Counted from the stretch's first letter, positions 12,781 to 23,567 are shown. The stretch: DNA of 64,000 nt from Vanrija pseudolonga (GCF_020906515.1 NC_085851.1:3224001-3288000); one strand, 5' to 3'. Notes: generated by a model from the letters alone, not told the origin. Translations and numbers: made by a program.

Positions 12781-14917
12781 TCACAACGCCTCATCTCGCT
12801 CGCCGGCGTTGAACTTGGCCTCGTCATAGTAACGCGCGCGCTGACCATCAGCTAGGGGCCTTGCACACACACTCACGATCTTCCTCCCGCCAAAGAACCG
12901 GTCGTCGAGCTCTTTAGTGGCACGCCACGCGCCAGCCATGCCCGAGAAGACAACAAATACGCGCAGGCAGTCGGCCGGGTCCTCGGGTGGCGGCTCGACC
13001 ATGTGGAGGACGACTCGCTCGACAATGCTGCGCTGGTAAGTCACAGTACACAACGACACGACACACGCAGCGCCACATACCCGTGATTGGAGCACTCCTC
13101 GCCAATCTCATCACTAAGCTCCTCGTCGACATCGTCAGGGCCCGCCACGAGCCCCGTGAGGCACACGATGCGACTCGACTCGCCGAGCCGCTCGCGCTCT
13201 TGCCGCAGCCTTTCGTCCTCGTTTGCGTTGATGATGCGACCGCGTGACGTCGCGGCCTGTACCCATTTCCTGTTCTTCGCGTTCGCCTTGGCCGCTCTTT
13301 GCTTGGCCAGCGCGCGCTTAGACAGCGGCTTGTTTGGGTCATTGCCGACGGCGACGTGCTCGGCGCTCAGGGCGTGGACAATGCCATCGCCACGCGCACC
13401 GATGCCTTGACCTTCCTTGTGGCCCCATCGCTTCATCACTACGGTCAGCGAAGTACATGTGACTAGACTCACTCCTCTCGGCAAATGGAAGGCTCTTGCT
13501 GCGAAATGTCAGCTGGGTCTACGTAGGAATACATGCGACCCACTCTTCCTCGGTGAGCTGCACTGGGGCCGGCGGTAGAGAGCCCTTGAACTTGGCAGCA
13601 ATAGCCTCGAGCTGTCTCTTCTTCTCCTCCAGCTGGCGCGCAAATTCCGGATTGGCATTGGCCGCAGGCTCAGCTGGAGCTGGAGCTGGTGGCGCCCTTG
13701 GAGGGAACGGCGGCTGAACAGGCGGACGCGGCAATGACTGTGGCGGCGGGGGAGGCGGCGCACCAGATGCGAGATGTGCTGGTGGGGGGCGGAAAGGCGG
13801 AGGCGCACCAGCGACGAGATGTGCTGGCGGGGGTTGGAACCCTCGAGGGGGTGCCGAGGGAGGCGGAGCCACCGTCGCTGCCGCTGCCGGCGCCGGCTGC
13901 TGCGACATGGCCAAGCGGCGCGCGTAGGCGTCATCCCCCGTCGCTGCCTGGCTCATGGCGACGCGGCGCGCGTACGCGTCGTCGCCTGTGGCTGCAGAGG
14001 ACATGGCCGCGCGCCGGGCATATGCCTCGTCGCCCGACGCAGCGGATACCGGTGGCCGTGGGGGCGCGTCTCTCGGCGGTGGTGGTGGGTCCCGCGGCGG
14101 GCTGCGCGGCGGCGGCGGCCGCGCTATTGTCCTCGCTGGCGGGGGCGAGTAGGCCTTGGGCGGCGCCCAAGCCCTCGGCGCATCGCGCCTTGGTCCAGCA
14201 TCATCGCTGCTATCCGAGTCGCCACTGCTGTCGTCGTCGCTGAGCTCGCCGGCGGCCCGGCGCCGTCTCAGCTCTATCAACTGCGCGCGACGCTCTTCCC
14301 GCAGCTTCTTCCTGTAGTTCTGGTACTCGCCCAGGTCGTTGGGGTTGTTCGGGTCATAGTCCTCGCCGGGCTGGAACGTATGCGCCACCCACTCCTGCCT
14401 GCGCTTTTTCTTCCATGTCAGCCTCGGCGCGCCCCATCACACCACCCACCTTCTTCTTCTTGCGCTTCTGGCCCTCGTCGCCGCCGCCTTCGCGCTCGCG
14501 CTTGCGGTCCTTGTCGGCTGCGGCGAGCGTCATGGCCGGCGCGCGCGGCTTGTCGTCCGCCTCGGCTGGGGTGTTCAGTACCGGAGCAGCTTCGACGACA
14601 GCCGCTGCGGGGGCAGTCGCAAGCGCCGAGTAGACGGCTGGCGAGATGGCGGGCCGCGAGACTGGTTTTGGCTTGTGGAGGCGCGGCGCAAACTTGAGTG
14701 CGGCAGAGGACGCGGCAGATGCAGCCGAGGCCGATGAGGACGAGGACGGGGCCGCCGGCTTGGGAGCTTCGGCTTGTGGTCTCGAGCTCGAGGGCTTTGG
14801 GGCCTCCACAGGTTGTGTTGACACCGACACCTTTGGGGGCGTCGATGTGGCCTCTGCCTCGGCGGCCAGCGATTTGGCCTTGTCGGATGTGAGCTTTATG
14901 CCAGAGAAGAGGGACAT
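12781..14917 (-). CDS. SPF45/RBM17-like splicing factor (G-patch + RRM)
   Basis: A 642-residue relative of SPF45/DRT111, a factor for 3' splice-site choice and alternative splicing. The N-terminus starts MSLFSGIKL and is Ala/Ser/Pro-rich, followed by a basic KRKKKK stretch and a conserved HTFQPGEDYDPNNPNDLGEY block. Three imperfect repeats of the type AATGDDAYARRLAMSQ (about 13900-14050) match the repeated GEDAYxRR motifs of the family. A Pro-rich linker leads to the G-patch (KRWGHKEGQGIGARGDGIV) and a C-terminal U2AF-homology/RRM-like domain (RIVCLTGLV ... RFFGGRKIRARYYDEAKF). Exons: 14917-14450, 14409-13540, 13494-13473 (22 nt), 13438-13081, 13027-12877, 12840-12781. The 22-nt exon joins SLPFAER to MMKRWG in frame. 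It is divergent to IES6 with a leader region of about 300 bp. Confidence 0.9.
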
Positions 14918-15155
14918 TGTGGGCCGTGCCGTTGGCTTGCGCGCGCCCGTGGAATGCAAGGGAGGCGGGTTGCGATGGCCGACTGGCGACAAAACAATGA
15001 GACGTACGTCGAGATGGAGGGGGGAGCCGAAGGTGATGACGGAGCCAACGCCGACAACGCCGCCGCTCGCTGTTGCCTTGCCAACCCGTTTGGCTCGTCA
15101 TTTGTCTCATTCTCGTAGCGTCGCCCTTGTTCATTCAACCACCCAGCACTATATA

Positions 15156-16085
15156 ATGTGAGTCACAGCGCGCCAATGCTCTCTCCCTCCTCTGCCTCCA
15201 ACCGCACATTCCTAACATGCCCCCGCGCAGGCCACCAAAACCGCCTCCACGAAACGCACCGCGCAAGTCGAACGCGAGCACGCCGGCACCAGCGGCGGAT
15301 GAAGGCCCGGTAAGCTACAGCCAGCCGCTGCCGCATGCACCGTTCCACTGACACGCCCAGACGCTGCTCGACCAGCTCAACTACGCCGACGCGCCGCGCC
15401 CGTTCAAGAACGCAAACTTTGTGTCCAAGATGCCTGCGCGCACGGCGTCTGGCGCCTCGGCCGCCGGCTTCAAGAAGAATGTCAAGCAGATCCTGACGCT
15501 CGAGCGCGAGCGCGTGTCGGGCGGCGATGGATTCTTGTCGGCTGCGCAGACAGCCGCCAAGGCGCGCGGCGAGCCGATCGAGCCGCAGAAGAAGAAGAAG
15601 AAGGAGAACCCCGTCGGCAGGACAAAGGTGCTCTCCGGCGCGGCGGCGCAGCGCGCGCGCGCCAACGCCAACCGCTCTGGCTTCAACACGCCGCTCACTA
15701 TCGACGACGAGAGCGTCATGAGCGGCACGGTGACGCCTGCAGAGGACGAGGACGACAAGATGGAGATTGACGGGCTCGGCGACGAGGTCATCCACCGCGA
15801 GATCATTACCTGTGGGTGAGATATTCTGGAAAGCGCTGACCCGCCAGACCACACGCCCACCGCTCCACCATCCCTCCTCCCAGCGAAGAAGTACTGCGAC
15901 ATCACCGGCCTGCAGGCGGCATACACCGACCCGCGCACCAAGCTGCGGTACAAGGGCATCGAGGTGTGGAACATTGTTCGCAACCTCGTGAGTGTGTTTG
16001 CGCCTTCGCCGTGCTAACGTCATAGGGCCCTGGTGTTGATCAGTCCTACCTCGCGCTGCGCGGAGCACAGACGTCGCTGAAGTAG
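15156..16085 (+). CDS. IES6: INO80 chromatin-remodelling complex subunit Ies6
   Basis: A small basic nuclear protein of 231-235 residues. The N-terminal part has the Ies6 motif PFKNANF; the C-terminus is a YL1-C domain: KKYCDITGLQAAYTDPRTKLRY followed by GVDQSYLALRGAQ. In INO80, Ies6 pairs with Arp5 and couples ATP hydrolysis to nucleosome sliding. Exons from the second start are 15217-15309, 15361-15811, 15884-15987 and 16026-16085. The start is ambiguous: ATG 15217 lies inside what looks like a good intron (GTGAGT at 15158, CTAAC branch at about 15212, acceptor at 15230). If that intron is removed, the AT at 15156-15157 joins a G at 15231 to make a split start codon in the same frame, and the protein begins MPPKPPP instead of MPPRRPPKPPP. 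Confidence 0.9.
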
Positions 16086-16354
16086 TGGATACGGTGTTGA
16101 GCGTACTACTCGCCCCACCCTCTCGCTACACTTCCCCCTGTATTGCGTGCCATCGCTACATCGTTCTGGCAGCAGACTCTCGCCTGCGATTTTAGAAACA
16201 TTTTCTGTATCCTAATGTACCCCTATCTCCGCGCCCCGACCTTGGTGCTATTCACCAGTAGCCGGGGATCTCGACACGTCCAGCAAGCCCGCGTTACACA
16301 AAGAAGCATGCTGGTGCGCGATGCTCTATGCCAAGTGGTGTGTTGTTGTTGCGT

Positions 16355-17214
16355 CTAGGCGCTCTTTGAGGCGATCTTGGCCTCCTCGACGGCCGCGAGC
16401 ACCTTGGACTCGACGTTGGGCTCGCCCGCCTCGGCGGCGGCGAGCTTGAGCTCCTCCTCGGGCTTGGGTGTTCCGTCGGCGTTGTACAGCTCGGGGTGCT
16501 TCTTCTGGCGGCCGCCAAGGTACCAGTAGTTGAGGAAGCGGCCCTCCTGCACCGACTGGGCGGCGGCGTTGGTGGCGTGACACGCGAAGAGGAGGTAGTT
16601 GCGCGGCTGGACGCGCCATGCGAAGCGCATGAAGATCATGCTAGGGTGTGTGTGAGTGGGGGGAGGCAAGGCGAGGCAAGGTGACGCTGCAACACTCACG
16701 AGTACACGGCCAGGGTGGGCGACATGACGCCAGAGATGTACTCCTCGTCCTTGCCGACGACATCGGCAATAGCAGCGAGCGGCAGACCCCAGTTGGCGAC
16801 CTGAGAGTGGTGGTTAGTACCGTCGTGGGTCGTGTGCGGTGCCGGCGGTTCTGGTGATGTGTGTGTGCGTGCGGGACACGCAGCAACAACAACATTACGG
16901 CGCGATGCGCCGCGCTCACGCCTTCGCGCCCACGCGCGTCGCCAGTCCAATCGACCGACTCACCGGGCCCCAGAAGTGGGTGCCTGTGGTGTCAGCGCTG
17001 CGCCAGTCACTTCGACCCACTGAAGAAGTAGTTGCGGCCCTCGGGCGACTTGAGCCAGTTGACGAAGCGGCTGCGGTGTGAGTTGTGTGGTCCGGATCCG
17101 TTACAGGATACTTACGACCTGGGAGGTGAGCGTCAGCATGCGTCTCGATGCACCGCGCCGTCGTCGGCATCGCGCTGTCCTGCGCGCCGCCTTGCAGCGG
17201 CCTACTCACGCCAT
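16355..17214 (-). CDS. MPC1: Mitochondrial pyruvate carrier subunit MPC1
   Basis: An inner-mitochondrial-membrane protein that, with an MPC2-type partner, imports pyruvate. The 153-154-residue product has the family core: [71 protein letters not shown] and [11 protein letters not shown], followed by an acidic/Lys-rich tail. The gene is strikingly fragmented: exons 17214-17210 (5 nt, ATGGC), possibly 17118-17116 (3 nt), 17070-17021 (50 nt), 16983-16964 (20 nt), 16800-16700 and 16640-16355. The 3-nt exon has a proper acceptor and a GTAAGT donor and would add one Ser (MASRF instead of MARF); frame is kept either way. It is divergent to the RraA-like gene over a promoter carrying two CCACGTGG palindromes. 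Confidence 0.92.
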
Positions 17215-17700
17215 TGTTGTTGCTGCTCTCTGCGGTGTGATGGACGTCGACGCGTTAGCTAGCAGCAGCAGCTAGCAGCTCGTCTCGTCTTTGTCGACTC
17301 CAATCGCATTCCCCAGTCGCGAGCAAGTGCGGGGGCCGGCGGTCCGCGAATGCCACATGACCCGTGGGGGCATAAACGCCGATTAGGAAGGCGATTAGAG
17401 CGGCGAGCTAATCTAGTGCCACGTGGAGACTAATGGGCGATTCCTAATGCGCCGGCGCGCCGGATGCCTGTTTGCCACGTGGGTTCGGCCGAGATGGGCA
17501 GATGGCGCTAGATATGACGACTGAAGCGAGCAGTCGCGAGTCGGTCGGACCCAACACTTGGACTAGCCGGAGGTCGGGTATCCGCGAGACTGGGATGGCT
17601 CGAGGGCTGCAGCTGTTGCATCGGAACGATAAGTCAACGTCGCCATCTCGCGTCGCCACGACACATGTCAGAAACACCCCACAACGATAACAAGTACAAC
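17215..17700. promoter_or_regulatory. Divergent MPC1/RraA-like promoter with two CCACGTGG boxes
   Basis: The 486-bp region between two divergent start codons contains two perfect CCACGTGG palindromes (17419-17426 and 17475-17482, starts 56 bp apart) and several GATTAG/CTAATC motifs (17381, 17393, 17408). CACGTG is the core bound by fungal bHLH factors of the Cbf1/Pho4/SREBP type; which factor acts here is not known. I infer shared regulation of pyruvate import and the aldolase-like enzyme. Confidence 0.45.
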
Positions 17701-18590
17701 ATGGCTGCCCGCGCCCTCGCAAGCAAGCTGCGCGAGATCTCCACCTGCGATGTGGGTAGTGCGCCGGGCCCGTGGCAGCTCGGGCCCCAAGTCTAACCCC
17801 CACGCAGATCGGAGACACCCTCGTCAAGCTCGGCGTGCCCTCCGGCGGCCTGGTCCCCGACCTCAAGATGTACTCGCCCCTCCTCGAGGCGGGCGACACG
17901 CGCATCGCCGGCCCGGCGTTCACTGTCGAGGTGGGTGGGGTGTGTGGCGGGGTGCATAAGCTAACGACGTCAGATCGTGCCCGTCTCTCACCCGGACAAG
18001 AGCAAGCCCGCGGAGCACTTTGTCGACGCCGCGCCTCCCGGATCCGTCATCTTCATCTCCACGCCGCAGGGTAAGTGGCAACAACGCCGGGCGGGCTCGC
18101 TGCAGCCCACCGACGCACACGGCACACTCGCTGACGCTCGCTTGCTCGCTCCCTCACAGGCACGCGCTCGGCCTGCTGGGGCGGCCTGATGTCAGCCGGC
18201 GCGCAGACCAAGGGCGTCGTCGGCGCCGTGGTCGACGGCGGCATCCGCGACCTCTCCGAGCAGCGCGCGCTCGGCTTCCCCGTGTTCGGGCGGCACCACA
18301 GCATTCTCGGCCCGTCGACGTTTACGCGCGTGCGCGCCCTGCAGGCGACGCTCACGATCGACACGTACCCGCCCCACGCGGAGCCGCGGTTCCCCAGCAC
18401 GACGGTGCGCCCGGGCGACATTGTCGTCGCCGACCTCGACGGCGTGGTCGTCGTCCCCGTCGAGCTGGCCGAGGAGGTCATCGCCAAGGTCGGCCCCGCG
18501 GCCGCGGCGGACGAAAAGGTCCGCGCCGATCTCCTTGCTGGCAAGGGCGTCGCTGAGAGCATGCTCAAGTGGCGCGGCAAGGTGCCGTGA
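17701..18590 (+). CDS. RraA-like aldolase/decarboxylase (HMG/CHA aldolase family)
   Basis: A 233-residue protein of the RraA/class II 4-hydroxy-4-methyl-2-oxoglutarate aldolase family. Members cleave 4-hydroxy-2-oxo acids to pyruvate and often also decarboxylate oxaloacetate using a divalent metal. The signature is complete: GGLMSAGAQTKGVVGAVVDGGIRD (substrate loop and the Arg-Asp pair), then GFPVFGRHHS, RPGDIVVADLDGVVVVP and the ELAEEVI helix. Exons: 17701-17751, 17808-17930, 17974-18070, 18160-18590. The start MAARALASKLREISTCD is the usual N-terminal helix and carries no clear targeting signal. The substrate cannot be told from sequence. It is transcribed away from MPC1; a pyruvate link is only suggestive. 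Confidence 0.88.
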
Positions 18591-18692
18591 GTGCGGGGTC
18601 GAGGGAGAAGAGTATGTAAACCAGGCCAACCACACCTGCAGACTTTGTATGGATGCATGATGGTTCTAGTTGTACAATGTGATGGTGGTGGG

Positions 18693-19206
18693 TCATGTGT
18701 CGAGGTAATCGGCGGCGGTGAGACTGGGGCAAGGTCAGCGTTGTGCAGGTCAAGTCGCAGGCGGCGGTGGCACTCGCGTTCCCCAACTCGTCGCGTCGTC
18801 TCAGCCCTCCCGTGACCCCTCTCGTCGCCTCGCCCTCGTCGCACCCCTGCCCTCCCCAGCCCACCACTCACAGCTCAAGCGCAATGTAGGGATCGATCCG
18901 ATCCGCAAAGTCCTCGCGGATGTCGGACGACGAAAAGTCGGCATACTGGACCTTGAACGCGAGGTACTCGATGACCTTTTGCACGATGATGCCGCTGCGC
19001 GTGAGGGTCGTGTCAGCACTCCTAGCCCCCACGCCGGCGCCCACCCACCGGTAGTGCAGCCGGCACGTCTTGTTCTCGGCCTCCTGGAACGCGGCGTCCT
19101 CGTCCAGCATTGCTTTCAGCGTGCCGCTTGCGATGGCAATGTTGCGCGGCACGACGAACGAGTAGCCGTCGTCCGACTCGAGGATGACAAAGTCGTCTGC
19201 GGGCAT
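18693..19206 (-). CDS. ELC1: Elongin C
   Basis: A 103-residue BTB/POZ (Skp1-like) protein that bridges cullins to BC-box substrate receptors and partners elongin A. It reads FVILESDDGYSFVVPRNIAIASGTLKAML, then IIVQKVIEYLAFKVQYADF and ends DPYIALELLTAADYLDT, closely following elongin C. Exons: 19206-19049, 18994-18872 and 18723-18693. The last exon carries only the final ten or so residues and follows an intron of 148 nt, long for this locus; a model lacking it would stop at IALEL and lose the conserved C-terminal helix. The neighbouring SRP72 gene lies upstream on the same strand, 216 bp away. Confidence 0.92.
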
Positions 19207-19422
19207 TGTGGTGGTTTGGGCGAGAGGAAGATGTCGTTTGTTGTTGCGCCGATTGAAAGGTTGACGCGATTGTGGAGGTCGGCGGGAGCATTTGGCAGAA
19301 GGAACTTGGACAATGACACTGATGTACAACGCCTGAACAAACACTGCCAGCGATCATTGCCAGATGCATGCAAGATGGGCCATGAGCCACCGTGGTACGC
19401 TCTAGTACAGCACACACCACGC

Positions 19423-20621
19423 CTACTTCTTCTTCCCCTTCTTCTTGTTGCCGCCGCCGCCACCGCCCTTGCCGCCGCCACCATGGTGGTTGTCGGCGGC
19501 AGGCGCCGAGCTGCCCTGCGTCCCAAGACCAGTCTGCTCCTTTCCTCCCTTCTTCTTGACGACGGGCGCGGCGTATGACGCGCGCTGGCGGAGCGGGAGC
19601 CAGCGGTCGGGCTAGGGGTGTCAGTTTTTGTTCTCGGCGCACGTCACACGACTCACGTCCTGCGTGAATGCCTTGCCCGCCACGGCGCCCTTGGGCAGCT
19701 TGTGGCGGGGATTGGTGCGCTGCTTGGGTGCCGCCGATGACGACGCAACCGGTGCCGGGGTCGGCGCGGGGGGCTTGTCGCCCGGCTTGACGCCGCCACG
19801 CGACCAGCCAGCCGGCACGGTCGGGACGTGGCTCTCGAGGTCGGCAGCCGTAGGCGTGTACGCCTTGATGCCCGACGCGGGCGACTCGATGGCGGGAGCT
19901 GAAAGCTGGGCATGGTACTCGCGCGTGACAAAGTCGAGCTGGGTAGCAGCCGCAGCCTGGTTGGTGCGGATGTCCTCGTACTCGGTCGAGCTCTGCGTTG
20001 TTAGCGGCTGGACGTAAGGGGGAGTTCCAACCACTCACGGTAGAGAGACCAGTCAGGAGGTCATTGTAGATCTTCTGCGCGGCCTCAAACTCGCCAAGAC
20101 GGTAGCGCTGTGGCGTCGTTAGCAGCAGCCCAGGCCACACTTTGCTCAACTCACGACCTGCGCCTCGAGATGGTTCTCCCTGCGACTGTGGTTGGGGATG
20201 GCGACAAGCGCGTCGAGCGCCTCACGCTCGCGGTTGAGACGGTAGAGGCAGTACGCGCGCTCAAACTCGAGGGGTGGGGGCGACGGCGACGGCGGCTTGG
20301 TGACCAGCTCGAGGGCAGCGGCATAGTCGTCCGTGTGGAGGTGGAGGAAGAGAAGGGTCTGGAACGCCGACGCGGACGACGGGTCGAGGGTGAGGACTAG
20401 ATCGAGTCAGCACGCCACTCCCCACGCCACGCCCACTCACTCTTCTTGCACGTCTGCTTGGCGTTGTCAAAATACCCGTCGTTGACTTGGTCCGTGAGCG
20501 CGCGGTAGAGCTTGGGGAGGCGCTCGGCGGCAGACAGCGGCGGGCGGGGCGTGAACACCTTGCTACGCTTGCCCGCTGCAGCTGCGGGGGCGGCGGGTGC
20601 CTTGGTCTTGGGTGCGGGCAT
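19423..20621 (-). CDS. SRP72: Signal recognition particle subunit SRP72, short form
   Basis: SRP72 binds SRP68 through TPR helices and 7S RNA through a Lys-rich C-terminal tail, for co-translational targeting to the ER. Here the N-terminal TPR part (LPKLYRALTDQVNDGYFDNAKQTCKKILTLDP, then a second repeat with AALELV and LEFERAYCLYRLNRE, then RYRLGEFEAAQKIYNDLL and EYEDIRTNQAAAATQ) is followed almost at once by a Pro/Ala-rich linker, a HKLPKGAVAGKAFTQDPDRWLPLRQRASY motif and a Gly/Lys tail. Five exons (20621-20441, 20396-20155, 20107-20039, 19992-19657, 19611-19423) give only 338 residues, whereas family members are usually about 600-670. The central TPR block thus appears to be missing. All exon joints are in frame. 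Confidence 0.87.
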
Positions 20622-21314
20622 GGTGCCGAGTCGCGGCCGAAATGGAAAGAGATGACGAGGACGACAATGTCGCGATGTCGACTGCGATGCACAAGGTGCT
20701 CGATACGGTGTGGTCAAGGCACCACGATATCGGTCGACATGTCTGGGTGCCACGTGGGATGTCAGGCTGGGTGGCCGACCGGAGTTTGCGTGTCAGGCTC
20801 AGTCGGCCGTTGTGTGGCTAGAGCGGTGGCTCTGGGCGGGGCCAGCGCTCGGGGCCGGCCCGAGGATGGAACCGACACGGCGGCAGAGCTCTGTTCTCTC
20901 GGCGAGCTGTAAATATCTCTCCGTATGCATGTGGTGCGCTCGCTCGCTCGCTCGGCGTAAACCTTCCGAGTCTGTCAGTCAGAAGAGTCACGCGCCGAGA
21001 GCATCGGGCAAGAGGCGCACCATGGCGCCGCGGCGCAATGACCAAGCAGAACGAGGAGGGTACATCCACCTCGCGGACATAGCCGAAGCAGCCTCCCTCC
21101 CTCCCTCCCTCCCGCCGCCGTACCCCCGGCCCGCAAAATCTCTGGAGTAACTGGCAGTCGGTCGGTACCTGGGTACATAAAAGACAGCAGCCGAGCGAGT
21201 GTGTGAACAAGTCCCCATGGATTGATATTTTGGACGACGACGAACGCTGCGAGCTCGTGGCGTGATTGACCTTCGACTCGACGACACAGGAGCCCCAGTG
21301 CCAGTGTCAGCACG
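20622..21314. promoter_or_regulatory. Divergent SRP72/DHA2-transporter promoter
   Basis: The 693 bp between divergent starts contain a CCACGTGG palindrome (20750-20757), CTCG/CCTC micro-repeats (near 20941-20955 and 21091-21111) and an ACATAAAAG TATA-like element at about 21174-21182, some 135 bp upstream of the transporter start. No gene is seen. Assignment of the elements is by motif only. Confidence 0.4.
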
Positions 21315-23255
21315 ATGACAGCGCCGCCCCCAGCCCCATTAGGGGACACTGCGCGCGACGAGCCTTCAAGTTTCGGCGGCCCCACGGTGCCTCCGACCCC
21401 AGCGACGCCGACCGTGGTCGGCTCGGACGACGAGGCGGACAGGCTTGAGGACGCCAAGAAAGAAAAGACCAGCAGCAGCAGGAGGTCGAGCGACGCTGGT
21501 GGCCCGAGCACACCGGCTGTTCCGGCTACGACTGGGCGCGCTCCGAGCGTGGCGGCCACCGACGACAAGGATGATGGCGAGGTCGTCGAGGCGGCACCCG
21601 AGCCGGCCGCGCCAGCACCGCCCGAGCTGTCCAGAGCCCAGCGCATCGGCCTCGTGTCCCTCGGCACGGCGGTCATGTGCATGAGCGCTGGCGGGCAGCA
21701 GGGCCTGAACATTGCGCTGCCGATTATCCAGACCGAGCTGGGCATCAAGGAGGCAGACCTGCAGTGGGTCGCGTCGGCGTACTCGCTCACGTCTGGCTGT
21801 TTCCTGCTGCTGTCCGGCCGCCTCGCAGACGTGTTTGGCCGCAAGCGGTGCTTCGTCATCGGCATGCTGTGGTATGCCTTGTGGTGCCTCGTTGGCGCCT
21901 TCTTGCATTCCGGCCCCGCGTTCATCGTCACGAGGGCTCTGGCGGGCGCTGGCGCCTCCATGGGGTATGTGGCGCGTCGCGGCTGTGGCTAACCACCCCC
22001 GCAGTATCCCCTCCGCGATGGGCATCATCGGCGCCAACATCCACGGCAAGGAACGCGCGACCGCCTTCGCAATGTTCGCTGCTGGTGCCCCCATCGGCGG
22101 CGGCACAGGTATCATCCTCGGTGGCGTGCTCGCGTCCTACACGGACAAGACGTGGCGGCCCGTCGTGTGGATGTTTGCCGGGCTCGCCTTCCTCATCGCA
22201 ATGCTCGCAATGTATTTCGTGCCCCGCGACCGCCATGTCGAGGGGCACGACCGGCGCGTGGACTGGGTTGGCGCGTTCCTCATCACGGCCGGGCTTGTGC
22301 TGCTCCAGTTTTCTGTCAGCGACGCGTCGAGCGCGCCGAAGGGGTGGCGCACGCCTTGTGGGTGGTACTGTGGCGGCCATCGCTGACGCGTAGACATCCC
22401 TACGGCCTTCGCCATCTCCATCATCCTCATCGCAGCCTTCTTCTTCTGGGAGTACCACGTCATCCACCGCACGTCGCGCCCGCCTCTCCTCCGCCTGGCG
22501 CTCTTCACGCGTGCACGTGGCCGCCTCGCGGCGATGTACCTCGTCGGGTTCACCGCTTGGATGGGCTTCGTGTCCACCGGGTACCAGGCGACGCTGTACT
22601 ACCAGCAGGTGCAGATGACGGGGTCGATTGGCGCCGCGCTCCGCTTCCTCCCGTGCCCTATTGCCGGCTTGACATGCGTTTTTATTGTCAGCAGGCTCGT
22701 GCACATCCTCCCGACAGTCGCGATCGCGTGTATCGGCTTGGCCTCCACAGCGTGCGTTTCCTCCCACTCGGCCCCGCTGACCCCTCCAGCCTGTCGGGCA
22801 TCTTCCTCGCCGTCTCGTCCCGAAACCAGCTGTACTGGACCTTCCCCTTCAACGCCATGTACCTCTGGGTCGTGGGCGCCGACTTTATTCTGCCCACGGG
22901 GTCGATTTTTGTGTCCCGCATGGCGCTCCCGCAGGAGCAGAGCGTCGGCGGCGCACTGTGGCAGACTATTCTGCAGCTCGGCGGGTCCTTCGGGCTGACG
23001 TTCACCTCTGTCGCCGCGACGTCCGTGCGCGAGAGGTGGATCTCCCGCGGCCTGGACCACGTCGACGCGCTCCACCGCGGCTTGCAGGCCGCGTTCTGGC
23101 TCAGCTCGGCGCTCTCGCTGCTCGCCCTCGTGATCGCCGCGTCGACGTTGCATGGTATCGGGCTGGTCTCGCAGGCGGGCGAGAAGCAGGTAGGAGATAA
23201 GCCGGTAAAGGAGAGCAGGGAGACTGGGGAGGCCGAGAAGGCGGAGAAGGCGTAA
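21315..23255 (+). CDS. MFS transporter, DHA2-like drug:H+ antiporter
   Basis: A 608-residue plasma-membrane type transporter. A hydrophilic, Pro/Ser/acidic cytosolic N-terminus of about 115 residues precedes the membrane domain. Motif A after TM2 is GRLADVFGRKR; the antiporter motif C in TM5 is GAPIGGGTGIILGGV, as in drug:H+ antiporters; helices continue through VDWVGAFLITAGLVLLQF, FAISIILIAAFFFW, and a final WLSSALSLLALVIAA segment, then a Lys/Glu tail. Exons: 21315-21964, 22005-22357, 22394-22751, 22790-23255; all joints restore the MFS sequence. Likely 14 TM segments, but I did not run a topology predictor. The substrate is unknown. It borders the accessory array downstream. Confidence 0.88.
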
Positions 23256-23508
23256 GTGGATGTACCCAGGGATAGAGAGATAGACATCATCATGTATTGG
23301 GTTACCAGGGACAGGGGGAAGCTGGCTTTCATTGTGGGAGTGAATGTGGCAGTGGACTTGCATCTCCACGAACGCGTCCGACGCGACGTCAAACATTTCA
23401 GCCCCCCCTTGCTCTGCTTTCATGCCCCGTCATTGACAGTATTGCTGTCAAGCTCTGGGCAGTCGTCCCTCCTTCCCGTAGACGACTGGCCAAACCAGGT
23501 GCCCTGGG

Positions 23509-23567
23509 TGGTGAGCGTAGTCCGGGGTGGCTGAAGAAAGTTCAACCACCCCGGACTACGCTCACCA
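23509..23567. repeat. Perfect 22-bp-arm inverted repeat (hairpin)
   Basis: The arms 23509-23530 and 23546-23567 are exact reverse complements (22 bp, about two thirds G+C) around a 15-nt loop; the arm begins TGGTGAGCGTAGTCCGGG. Such a long perfect stem does not occur elsewhere in the window that I can see. It lies 254 bp after the DHA2 stop codon and about 125 bp before the tandem array. It could be a terminator-like RNA hairpin, a relic terminus of a transposon, or the site of an inverted duplication. Confidence 0.85.

Noticed and set aside
20941-20958. CRISPR-like or tandem regulatory repeat (CGCTCGCTCG)
   Set aside because: It is a 4-bp microsatellite only; no spacers or longer repeat.
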